A DNA stretch of 64,000 nt, from the NCBI GenBank assembly GCA_029261405.1, contig JAJDBK010000079.1, forward strand, positions 1 through 64,000, given 5' to 3'. Positions 1-6,918 of the stretch are shown here, one piece after another. A program made the position numbers and the translations under genes. The first letter of the stretch is position 1, and each line of letters opens with the position of its first letter. Under the pieces are notes generated by a model. That model saw only the letters and a program-made list of their open reading frames with translations. It ran no database searches and was not told where the DNA came from. The stretch is from Nitrospinaceae bacterium (GTDB lineage Bacteria > Nitrospinota_A > UBA7883 > JAJDBK01).

Positions 1-116
1 GCAAGCGGGTACATTCCGGCATCAACTACTTGCCGCCGGTTGAGTTTGAGGATATATTGCAAAATGAAGAACGAAAACAGGAACTAGGACAGATCACCCT
101 AAAACTGTCGGATTAG
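1..116 (+). pseudogene. IS3-family transposase OrfB, C-terminal fragment
   Basis: The third frame codes for about 37 residues and ends at a TAG at 114-116; the gene is cut by the window edge. It contains HSGINYLPPVEFE, the usual C-terminal signature of IS3-family OrfB transposases. Just after the stop, from 117, the sequence TGTCCAGTCCAAGGGGTGCA looks like the terminal inverted repeat of this family. The upstream part lies outside the window, so I cannot say whether this copy is intact. A second IS3 fragment lies at 1428-1823 on the same strand but covers an earlier part of the protein. Confidence 0.7.
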
Positions 117-283
117 TGTCCAGTCCAAGGGGTGCACTCCAGAGTCCTTGTGACGCATAATCTCAACACTCGGCTTAACAAAATAAATCTTCATTTATTC
201 CCTCTGCAACGTAAGTTATAGTCACGAGGGCTGTGGCGATTGAAAATAAAATTATGGCCATGTTCTTTTCTCCTTATGGGTGT

Positions 284-595
284 TCAAAGCAATTCAATTT
301 GTGCAGGGTCTGCCCATGCAGGGCGTGGACCTAAATCCATAAAAACGAAGTCATCTATTTCGGGAAACCATTGGATTGTTTGCGACCTCCCTCCGTTCAG
401 AGAAAGTGTCCACAGATTCCTAGCGATTTTACAATTGCTGATAGTTGGGTCTTTCGATGTCTCTTTCACACCTCCAACGCACCAGGCATAAAACCATTCG
501 CCACCAACGAGTTCTTCAATTTCCACGTCCCATTCTTGCCCGTGCTTTTCGGCTTCTTCCTGCAACCTCAGCTTTTCCGGTGGTTTCCATGTCAA
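284..595 (-). CDS. Small hypothetical protein of the left-end element
   Basis: Unrecognised reading frame of 103 codons starting at a TTG. A GGAAG just upstream is a weak ribosome-binding site placed too close to the start. The product is acidic in its first third (EKHGQEWDVEIEELVGGEW), which looks like a soluble protein rather than a random frame. It follows another small frame (620-736) in the same reading frame after a TAA stop, so the two could be one gene broken by a stop codon. No domain, signal peptide or membrane segment is visible. Its position between an IS3 end and an integrase remnant suggests element cargo. It may equally be non-coding. Confidence 0.3.
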   Translation of the reverse strand: MTWKPPEKLRLQEEAEKHGQEWDVEIEELVGGEWFYAWCVGGVKETSKDPTISNCKIARNLWTLSLNGGRSQTIQWFPEIDDFVFMDLGPRPAWADPAQIELL

Positions 596-619
596 TCTTC
601 CAACGGTTCCACACCCTAT

Positions 620-736
620 TTAATGGTGGTGTCGATTGGCAGGCACGGAAAACTTCACAAATCCCTGAATGCCGTCTCTTTCTATGACCATGTGCAAATA
701 TCGGTAGTCTCGGAATGTGTCGGTCTTTGGTTTCAC
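620..736 (-). CDS. Very small hypothetical protein
   Basis: A 38-residue frame begins with GTG and has a well-placed GGAG about seven bases upstream. It reads MKPKTDTFRDYRYLHMVIE and ends in three histidines before TAA. The next minus-strand frame (284-595) follows in the same phase 24 bases later. The two may therefore be halves of one gene split by a nonsense change, or two coupled small genes. No family recognised. The ribosome-binding site is the main support. Confidence 0.3.
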   Translation of the reverse strand: MKPKTDTFRDYRYLHMVIERDGIQGFVKFSVPANRHHH

Positions 737-915
737 AGCGTTTCTCCGCTGGACAGGTGAATTTGAGAATGAATTTATGCAGAATGGACGCAGAAAACAA
801 ATAAAAGAGCGTTTTAAATAGCGATATCAGAATTGATACTGGAACTGCAAATTGACCGTGACTTGACCGCAGAAGTGTTATGTCAACTTTTTGAGCCAAC
901 AAAAACAATGAGTTA

Positions 916-947
916 TGGTAGCCCCAAGGGGAATCGAACCCTTGTGA
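916..947 (-). other. tRNA 3'-end-like sequence, probable attachment site
   Basis: Read on the minus strand, this segment has a T-arm with the invariant GTTCGATTC, then an acceptor-like strand GGGGCT, a discriminator A and CCA. No matching D-arm, anticodon arm or 5' acceptor strand lies upstream, so it is a tRNA 3' fragment, not a gene. The T-stem has one A-C mismatch. Tyrosine recombinases often integrate at tRNA 3' ends and leave such a copy beside the int gene. A truncated recombinase ends 80 bp away, which fits an att site. Confidence 0.55.
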
Positions 948-1027
948 GCAAAGGGCTTTTCTTATATTATTCAATATGTTATCTCTGAGTTTTCCACAGA
1001 AACCTTGACCGCGGACTTAGTCTAATC

Positions 1028-1424
1028 TTATTTTCGCGCATTTTTCTTTTTCAGGCATGATCCACTGTGAAGATTTATTATGGCCTTTCTTACCGCTGGA
1101 GTTATGTTTGAATATTTCTTCTCAACCATCTCCGCACTGTTCAAAAGGAACATAGACACCTGAGAAAAACTCCACCCTTCCTCTAACCGCTGTGTTGCCC
1201 AGGAATGCCTTCCGAACTCATTTAGCGTGACTTCATACTTTGCCATCTCTCTGGTTCTGCGAAAAATAAGAGAGAGGGCGTTATGCGTATATGGTTTCCC
1301 TTTGTTTAGAAAAACATAATCATCTGGGCCATACACCCTACCCTTCAACGCTTCTGCAATAACAACCCTCATTTCGTCGTTCAAAGGGATTGCGGCTCCT
1401 GCTTTTTCTTTTGATTTGGGAAAG
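1028..1424 (-). pseudogene. int: Tyrosine recombinase/phage integrase, truncated
   Basis: Only the C-terminal catalytic part remains. The frame opens with KSKEKAGAAIPLNDEM, the usual beta-strand region of integrases, and contains FGRHSWATQRL, corresponding to the H-x-x-R or R-H box. It ends with EKKYSNI, which supplies the likely catalytic tyrosine. Coding sequence continues upstream of the ATG at 1384 to about 1424 and is then replaced by an IS3 remnant on the opposite strand. About the first 200 residues of a normal integrase are missing, so it should be inactive. Its 3' end faces the tRNA-like att site at 916-947. It is most likely the integrase that brought in the neighbouring DNA. Confidence 0.7.
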
Positions 1425-1427
1425 GCT

Positions 1428-1823
1428 TTTAACCCTTCTTCATCAAAGAGAGTTTACGACCGAACGTCCGGATCAGGCGTGGGTAACCGACATCACGTAT
1501 GTTCGGACCTGGCAAGGATGGCTTTATTGGCCGTCGTCATTGATCTCTACTCCCGCATGGTCATCGGTTGGTCAATGAAGTCGACGTTGGCCAGGGAACT
1601 CGTGCTGGATGCGTTATTGATGGCGGTTTGGCGACGGAAGCCTGCATCTGAAATGATCATTCATTCGGATCAGGGAACCCAATATGGCAGTAGCGATTGG
1701 GAGCGGTTCTGCCGTTCACACAAACTTCTGCCCAGCATGAGTCGACGGGGGAACTGCTGGGTTGCCGAGTCTTTCTTCAGTAGCCTGAAGAGGGAATCTC
1801 TCGACCGTACGGGATATTCTTAG
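1428..1823 (+). pseudogene. IS3-family transposase OrfB, frameshifted DDE domain
   Basis: Two overlapping frames together encode most of an rve/DDE integrase core. The first reads FTTERPDQAWVTDITYVRTW and gives the first Asp. It shifts frame near 1527, where one base appears to be lost in TTTATTGG. The second frame then reads AVVIDLYSRMVIGW with the second Asp and ends with VAESFFSSLK with the Glu. A premature TAG at 1821-1823 removes the C-terminal tail. The frameshift and truncation make it non-functional. The missing C-terminal end resembles the fragment at 1-116. It cuts the integrase pseudogene on its left. Confidence 0.75.
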
Positions 1824-1849
1824 CGAAACTCAAGTAGCGAGGCTTATGC

Positions 1850-1882
1850 AAAAAAAAAAGACCCAACGATTAAGTTGGGTCT
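1850..1882 (-). terminator. Rho-independent terminator of tracrRNA
   Basis: On the minus strand AGACCCAAC and GTTGGGTCT form a perfect 9-bp stem (1874-1882 with 1859-1867) with a 6-nt loop. It is followed directly by nine or more T residues. This is a textbook intrinsic terminator and fixes the 3' end of the tracrRNA. Confidence 0.9.
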
Positions 1883-1942
1883 GGGTTCGGGTCATCTTCG
1901 TAAGAAGATGCCCTTATTATAGCAACGGCTCTCACCCCGGTA

Positions 1943-1951
1943 TGCTACTAT
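1943..1951 (+). promoter_or_regulatory. Candidate cas9 promoter, extended -10 derived from a repeat
   Basis: TGCTACTAT at 1943-1951 matches an extended -10 box (TGn followed by a TATAAT-like hexamer) and differs by one base from the TGCTACAAT that ends each CRISPR repeat. It lies inside the anti-repeat DNA, read on the opposite strand to tracrRNA. Transcription would start near 1958, leaving a short leader to the ATG at 1983. This is inference from the motif. Confidence 0.4.
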
Positions 1952-1982
1952 TGACGCATACTCTATATCTTTTGGGGGGAAT

Positions 1983-4900
1983 ATGCAATTAAAAAATTCT
2001 AACTATATTCTTGGTCTTGATATCGGGATGGCTTCTGTCGGCGCCGCCCTGATCTCCTATGAGGCGGAAAATATTTGCGATTTGTACGTCCGTACTTTTG
2101 ATAAGGCGGAAGCTCCAAAAACGGGGGAATCTCTCAATAAAAAGAGGCGTGACGCCCGTAGCGTTCGTCGTCGTATTCGCAGGCGCGCCTTTCGCCTTTT
2201 ACGCCTTGCCCGATTTATGTTGCGAATAGGTATTATAGAAGAAGCAGCTCCTGAATCTTTTTGGCTCACCAACGTATCCCTCTGGGATCTTCGCGCAGAA
2301 GGTCTCGACCGGCGCCTTAACGGTAAAGAGTGGGCATCGGTCATATATCACATTGTCAAACACAGGGGATTTCAGTCCAACCGTAAATCTGAGGCAAAGG
2401 AAGACGATAAAGCTGGACAAATGCTTTCTGGAGCGGCAAATAATCAGGCCCGAATAAGGGATAAAGGGTGGCGCACGGCGGGAGAGATGATTGCCAAAGA
2501 CCCCCTCTACCGGGAGGCGAAACGAAACAAGAGAGGGGATTACAGCCACACGTTGTTACGAGCAGACCTTCTTGAAGAACTTACCGTGCTGTTCGAGCGG
2601 CAACGTAGTTTCGGTTCTCCCCATGCCGATTTGGAGTTTGAAACATCTGTACAGAACCTTCTTATGGCGAGGAGACCCACGCATAGCGGTGATAGCATTC
2701 GCCAGATGGTAGGCAAATGCACGCTGGAAAAGGAAGAATATCGGGGCCCCAAAGCTGGTTATCGATCACAGCGGTTTATCTGGTTGGGGAAGTTAAACAA
2801 TCTCAGGATTCGTGGCCCTCAAGGGGAAAGAAACCTGACGGATGATGAGCGATGGCAGATTATCAACCTGCCATTCTTCACATCCAAGCTCACGTTCAAA
2901 CAGGTCAGAAAGAAGCTGGATATTGATCAATCTGAAAGTTTCAACCTTTGTTCCTATGGTCGTAGCAGGAAAAACAAGGGGTCGGAGAACGAGAAAGACC
3001 CGGAAACGTCAACTTTCTTTGAGGCCAAAGAATATCACCTATTGCGCAAAGCCTATGCGGAAGCGGGACTCCTGGCGGAATGGGAGCGAGATTCCGCCGA
3101 TCCAGACCGTCTTGATACCATTGGAGAAGCGCTCACCTGTTACAAGGAAGACGATGACATCCGCACCTGGCTATCAGAGCGAGGTGTCGAGGCTCCGATA
3201 ATCGAGGCCATTCTGGGAGTTTCTTTTACGCAATTCATTCGTCTTTCCCAAAAGGCGATTGAGAAATTACTTCCCTTGATGGAATTGGGACACCGTTACG
3301 ATGAAGCCGCGACATTGGCCGGATATAATCACAGCCAACCGGATGAAGGCTCCGCGAAACATCGTTACCTGCCTCCACCAGACAAAACATCTATTACCAA
3401 TCCTGTGGTGCGTCGAGCCTTGAATCAGGCCCGGAAACTGGTAAATGCCATAATTCGGAAACACGGTCCTCCAATATCGGTTCACATTGAGCTCGCCCGC
3501 GACCTTTCGAAGCCATTCAGCGAGAGGAGGGACATATCGAGTTCCCAGAAAGCGTTTCAGGAAGAAAAGGCCACCATTCGTGAACAGTTTATAAACCATC
3601 ATGGTAACGAACCAAGGAAGGACGATCTTCTGAAATATCGCCTTTTCAGGGAACAGCTGGGCCAGTGTCCTTATTGCCAATCGGCCCTATCCATAGAGCG
3701 ACTCTGCGAACCAGGTTACGCCCAGGTGGATCATATCTTGCCATTTTCCCGCAGTTTCGATGACAGCATGAACAACAAGGTTGCGGTTCATACCCGGTGC
3801 AATCAGGACAAGGGGAATCGTACCCCTTTTGAATTTTTTGGTGGGAAGGATGCAAGCCCCGAATGGCAAAGATTTGTTGCCTGGACACATGGAGCCAAAA
3901 ATATTCGAAAGGCAAAACGGGACAGGATGTTACGCATCAATTTTGGTAAAGAGGAGGCCAGCGGATTCCGTGATCGGAATCTGAACGATACGCGCTATAT
4001 TTGCCGAGAGTTCAAACGAATGCTCGAAACATACTTGCAGTGGCGCCCTGAGAGTGACGCAAAAGAGCGTTGCGTTGTTGTCTCCGGGCGGTTGACCGCC
4101 TTTCTGCGCACACGCTGGGGGCTGTTGAAAGAACGTGAACATGGTGACCTGCACCATGCTCTTGATGCCGCTGTTGTAGCCGCCGCAAGCAGGTCGCTGG
4201 TTAAGCGTTTGGCGGATCATTCACGGCGACGCGAAGTGGAAATGTTGCGTGATTGCGTTGATATGGAAACGGGCGAAATCCTGGACGATGATATGTTGCA
4301 ACTGGCGGAGGAACGTTTTCCGGAACCCTGGCCTCATTTTCGAAAGGAACTTCTGGGCCGTCTTTCACCTGATCCTGCCGCCGCCCTGGAGGGAATATCC
4401 AGATACAGCCAGGGTGAATATCCGCCACCAATGCGTGTTTCACGACCGCCAAAACGCCGGGGATCAGGGGAGGCGCATAAAGAAACCATACGCTCTCTCA
4501 GGGGAAATCAGCAGTCGGTTATCAAAACACCACTCGAAAACCTCAAACTCAAGGATCTTGAGCGGATCGTTGGAGGCGACCGTGACAAAAAGCTTGTGGA
4601 GGCTATCCGTAATCGTCTTGAGCAATATGGCGGAGACGGGAAAAAGGCGTTCGGCAAGGGTAAGGAGCCATTAAGAAAGCCATCCCACGATCCGGAGAAG
4701 GCGCCTGTCATACGCAGTGTAAAACTGGCAAATGATAGCCAGAACAGCGGTATTCCGGTTCGTGGTGGAATTGCTGACAACGGCGACATGCTCCGGGTTG
4801 ACATTTTCCGGAAAAAGAAGAAATTCTATGGCGTTCCGATCTACGCCCACCAGGCCACCCGGAAGGAACTCCCTAATCGCGCCGCTGTTGGGGGGAAGCT

Positions 4901-5213
4901 TGAAATTGATTGGGAGGTTATGGACGAGAGTAGCGAGTTCCTCTTCAGTCTGTATCCGAACGACTGGGTGCGCCTTACCCTGAAAAAGGAAGTTCGGGAA
5001 GGTTATTTCGGCAGTCTGAATCGTAGTACGGCGGCTATTAATATATGGACTCATGACCGTAACAGGCGGATTGGAAAAGATGGACTTATCGAAGGTAACG
5101 GAATCAAAAACGCCATAGCAATTGAGAAGTTCCATGTTGACATAATGGGAAGGCTGTATCCTGCTCGTAACGAACATCGCCGTCCACTCTTTGCCAGAGG
5201 ACAAAGGGCATAA
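1983..5213 (+). CDS. cas9: CRISPR-associated endonuclease Cas9, type II-C
   Basis: RNA-guided double-strand DNA nuclease of 1076 aa, close to Neisseria Cas9 in length (1082). RuvC-I is LGLDIGMASVG with Asp13. An arginine-rich bridge helix follows at about 53-80, then the REC lobe. RuvC-II has HIELARD with Glu503. The HNH domain has a CPYC knuckle, VDHILPFSRS with His584, and RCNQDKGN. RuvC-III has HHALDAAV with His724 and Asp728. All catalytic residues are present. The C-terminal WED/PAM-interacting part (about 930-1076) resembles Nme1Cas9 (VPIYAHQ, SLYPNDWVRL, INIW, GKDGLIEGNGIK). Two PAM-contacting positions differ: Asn1013 and Ala1018 replace His1024 and Asn1029 of Nme1. A G-run at 1974-1979 is an imperfect ribosome-binding site for the ATG. 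It heads a cas9-cas1-cas2 operon. Confidence 0.97.
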   Translation: MQLKNSNYILGLDIGMASVGAALISYEAENICDLYVRTFDKAEAPKTGESLNKKRRDARSVRRRIRRRAFRLLRLARFMLRIGIIEEAAPESFWLTNVSLWDLRAEGLDRRLNGKEWASVIYHIVKHRGFQSNRKSEAKEDDKAGQMLSGAANNQARIRDKGWRTAGEMIAKDPLYREAKRNKRGDYSHTLLRADLLEELTVLFERQRSFGSPHADLEFETSVQNLLMARRPTHSGDSIRQMVGKCTLEKEEYRGPKAGYRSQRFIWLGKLNNLRIRGPQGERNLTDDERWQIINLPFFTSKLTFKQVRKKLDIDQSESFNLCSYGRSRKNKGSENEKDPETSTFFEAKEYHLLRKAYAEAGLLAEWERDSADPDRLDTIGEALTCYKEDDDIRTWLSERGVEAPIIEAILGVSFTQFIRLSQKAIEKLLPLMELGHRYDEAATLAGYNHSQPDEGSAKHRYLPPPDKTSITNPVVRRALNQARKLVNAIIRKHGPPISVHIELARDLSKPFSERRDISSSQKAFQEEKATIREQFINHHGNEPRKDDLLKYRLFREQLGQCPYCQSALSIERLCEPGYAQVDHILPFSRSFDDSMNNKVAVHTRCNQDKGNRTPFEFFGGKDASPEWQRFVAWTHGAKNIRKAKRDRMLRINFGKEEASGFRDRNLNDTRYICREFKRMLETYLQWRPESDAKERCVVVSGRLTAFLRTRWGLLKEREHGDLHHALDAAVVAAASRSLVKRLADHSRRREVEMLRDCVDMETGEILDDDMLQLAEERFPEPWPHFRKELLGRLSPDPAAALEGISRYSQGEYPPPMRVSRPPKRRGSGEAHKETIRSLRGNQQSVIKTPLENLKLKDLERIVGGDRDKKLVEAIRNRLEQYGGDGKKAFGKGKEPLRKPSHDPEKAPVIRSVKLANDSQNSGIPVRGGIADNGDMLRVDIFRKKKKFYGVPIYAHQATRKELPNRAAVGGKLEIDWEVMDESSEFLFSLYPNDWVRLTLKKEVREGYFGSLNRSTAAINIWTHDRNRRIGKDGLIEGNGIKNAIAIEKFHVDIMGRLYPARNEHRRPLFARGQRA

Positions 5214-5216
5214 GCT

Positions 5217-6143
5217 ATGGGCTGGCGAAGTGTCGTTATCACACGCCCGGCCAAACTGTCTCTCAAGAGCGGGTCTCTGGTGATAACCCAGAATGGCGAT
5301 GTGGCTCGTGTTCCGCTGGAAGATATGGGAGTTGTTGTGCTGGACCACAGCGAAATAGAGCTAAACACGGCGCTACTCTCCGCTCTTGCCGAGGAGGGTG
5401 TAACTACCCTCACCGTGGGCCGTTCCCATATGCCCAATGGCGCGCTACTCCCTTATCTGCCACACAGCCGGGCGCTAAAGGTGATGACGGCCCAGCTTGG
5501 CCTCTCCTTGCCAGAAAAAAAGAGACTCTGGCAACGCATAGTTCAGTTCAAGACGCTCAATCAGGCCGAAACGCTGTCGGGGCTGGGAAACGAGGAGAGA
5601 GCCGCCAGACTGCGCAAGTTCTCCAGCGGTGTTCGATCGGGTGATCCGGACAATGTCGAAGCCACAGTAGCCGCTATTTATTTTCGGGCCATGTTTGGAT
5701 CTGATTTTTGCAGGTCGCAGGATCGGTTCTATAACTCAGCCCTCAATTACGGCTACGCTGTGATCCGCGCTACCATAGCTCGCTCTCTTGTCGCCCACGG
5801 GTTTCTTCCCGCCTTCGGTATTTTTCACCACAACGAGCAGGACAGCTTTAATCTGGCTGATGACCTGATCGAACCGTACCGTCCCTTACTTGATGCCCAT
5901 GTTATGAGCCGTTATGGTGATGAACCGCAAAGGAAGCTTGAACCCGACGACAAAGGTTACCTCGTGGCGGCTTTGCATATGGATGTTTTCCTTTCCAGTC
6001 ATACCGGAGAGGGTTGCTGTACGCTACTTTCTTCTGTTGATACGATGGTGGCCGGTTTGTCCGCCATTGTACTCAAAGGGGCCTCGCATGATCGTCTGGC
6101 TCTCCCGCTTTCCGGGAGGGGCAGTGATGATAAAAGCGCATGA
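5217..6143 (+). CDS. cas1: CRISPR integrase Cas1, type II
   Basis: Metal-dependent integrase that, with Cas2, inserts new spacers at the leader end of the array. The 308-aa product has the type II Cas1 layout: an N-terminal beta domain ([14 protein letters not shown]), then a helical catalytic domain. Likely metal ligands are Glu148 (DNVEATVAA), His205 ([14 protein letters not shown]) and Glu219 (LIEPYRP). All are present. The ATG follows the cas9 stop by three bases and no other start fits, so translation is coupled. cas2 overlaps its end by 4 bp. No cas4 or csn2 is nearby, which classifies the locus as II-C. Confidence 0.96.
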   Translation: MGWRSVVITRPAKLSLKSGSLVITQNGDVARVPLEDMGVVVLDHSEIELNTALLSALAEEGVTTLTVGRSHMPNGALLPYLPHSRALKVMTAQLGLSLPEKKRLWQRIVQFKTLNQAETLSGLGNEERAARLRKFSSGVRSGDPDNVEATVAAIYFRAMFGSDFCRSQDRFYNSALNYGYAVIRATIARSLVAHGFLPAFGIFHHNEQDSFNLADDLIEPYRPLLDAHVMSRYGDEPQRKLEPDDKGYLVAALHMDVFLSSHTGEGCCTLLSSVDTMVAGLSAIVLKGASHDRLALPLSGRGSDDKSA

Positions 6144-6472
6144 GCAAGGTAACCAGGAGATTTATGCGGCTCATTGTATTTTTCGATCTACCGGTTACTA
6201 CGAAGGAGAGAAAACGGGCGTACGTTCTTTTTCGCCGTTTTCTGCTTCAGGACGGATATGACATGGTGCAATGGTCGGTTTATGCCCGATTGGTCAACGG
6301 CATAGACGATGCTGGCAAGCATATGAAACGTCTGGAAACCAACCTGCCGAAAGAGGGCTCTATTCGTTGCCTCCAGATAAGCGAGAAGCAGTTTGCCGGA
6401 ATGAAACTTCTCATTGGCAAGGCCAGTTTTCAGGAAAAAAAGGTGACAAGAGACCAGATGCTCCTGTTCTGA
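6140..6472 (+). CDS. cas2: CRISPR-associated protein Cas2
   Basis: Small ferredoxin-fold protein (110 aa) that forms the core of the Cas1-Cas2 adaptation complex. The first strand [11 protein letters not shown] carries the conserved Asp16, and the RxYxxFRRFL helix follows. Its ATGA start overlaps the cas1 stop. It is the last gene of the operon and is followed by a strong two-way terminator and the array. Length and motifs are normal for type II-C Cas2. Confidence 0.95.
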   Translation: MSKVTRRFMRLIVFFDLPVTTKERKRAYVLFRRFLLQDGYDMVQWSVYARLVNGIDDAGKHMKRLETNLPKEGSIRCLQISEKQFAGMKLLIGKASFQEKKVTRDQMLLF

Positions 6473-6490
6473 GCCTTTTCTCCCGACCGA

Positions 6491-6522
6491 AAACCCGCAC
6501 CAGCCAAAGCTGGCGCGGGTTT
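6491..6522. terminator. Bidirectional terminator between cas2 and the array
   Basis: AAACCCGC-A-CCAGC (6491-6504) pairs with GCTGG-C-GCGGGTTT (6509-6522). This gives a 14-position stem with one A-C mismatch and a 4-nt loop. It has short T-runs on both strands. It sits between converging transcripts: cas2 on plus and crRNA transcription on minus. It should end both. Confidence 0.75.
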
Positions 6523-6532
6523 CGCCGAGATG

Positions 6533-6765
6533 ATTGTAGCACACCGGGGTGAGAGAGGGAGCTACAACTCGGATTCACGTCTCTGCGCCCGATGTTCCAT
6601 TGTAGCACACCGGGGTGAGAGAGGGAGCTACAACCCGTAACCGCCGTTGTGAAGTGATTGATTATTGTAGCACACCGGGGTGAGAGAGGGAGCTACAACC
6701 TCGATATCGGAACAGAGACGGGCATCCTCATTGTAGCACACCGGGGTGAGAGAGGGAGCTACAAC
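6533..6765 (-). CRISPR. Type II-C CRISPR array, four repeats and three spacers
   Basis: Four identical 36-bp repeats lie at 6533-6568, 6599-6634, 6664-6699 and 6730-6765. The spacers between them are 30, 29 and 30 bp. In crRNA sense (minus strand) the repeat starts GTTGTAGCTCCC and ends GTGTGCTACAAT, close to the Neisseria repeat. The orientation follows from the tracrRNA anti-repeat. The repeat 3' end holds TGCTACAAT, an extended -10 box, so each repeat may drive its own crRNA as known in Neisseria. No spacer match was noticed elsewhere in the window by eye. The array is short, suggesting low activity or recent loss. Confidence 0.97.
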
Positions 6766-6918
6766 CGCGGGGCTGACCATATCAATAGCGGTGGCTATTG
6801 ATGAGACAACATCAAAGAGGGAAAGAAGGTAGGCTCCTCCTGTTGTCATGTTACGTTTCATCGTTCGCAGTATAACATCCCGGATATCATTGCGAAAAAA
6901 ATAAATTATGTCTGTAGA
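6766..6918 (-). promoter_or_regulatory. Leader side of the array with a candidate promoter
   Basis: Non-coding DNA between the leader-proximal repeat and a radical SAM gene. On the minus strand TATACT (6874 to 6869) could be a -10 box, with a poor -35, starting RNA about 95 bp before the first repeat. A 9-bp inverted repeat, ATCAATAGC/GCTATTGAT with a 4-nt loop, spans 6781-6802. From 6797 the plus strand begins ATTG and later has AGAGGGAAAG, possibly a decayed fifth repeat 31 bp after the last good one. No terminator for the upstream minus-strand gene was clear. Confidence 0.4.

Larger units (their letters stand above)
117..915. other. Remnant DNA with no confidently coding gene
   Basis: This stretch lies between an IS3 end and a tRNA-like attachment site. 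No family could be recognised in any frame. The only candidates are two small minus-strand reading frames (620-736 and 284-595), listed separately. Overlapping frames on both strands show no stronger coding signal. It is probably cargo of a decayed integrated element. Confidence 0.4.
1850..1955 (-). ncRNA. tracrRNA: tracrRNA of the type II-C CRISPR system
   Basis: On the minus strand an anti-repeat (1951 to 1916) is complementary to the CRISPR repeat. By direct comparison 28 of 36 positions match, and five clustered differences (repeat positions 9-13) form the bulge. It is followed by CCGTTGCTATAATAAGGGC, very close to the Neisseria tracrRNA, then a hairpin (CATCTTC/GAAGATG) and a terminator hairpin with a T-run at 1850-1858. 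The RNA would be about 105 nt. It pairs with crRNAs for processing and for loading Cas9. A possible promoter is TTGCAT (rc 1984-1989) with TATAGA or TAGAGT. That would place its -35 over the cas9 start codon. The exact 5' end is not visible. Confidence 0.88.

Noticed and set aside
916-947. Complete tRNA or tmRNA gene
   Set aside because: Only the T-arm and 3' acceptor strand are present, with a stem mismatch and no 5' half.
1-1823. One intact IS3 element spanning the left end
   Set aside because: The fragments are out of order, frameshifted and separated by an integrase remnant on the other strand.
4671-5348. 225-aa minus-strand frame opposite the cas9 and cas1 junction
   Set aside because: It overlaps well-supported cas9 and cas1 coding sequence and shows no family.
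6628-6861. Minus-strand frame through the CRISPR array
   Set aside because: It is made of repeats and spacers.
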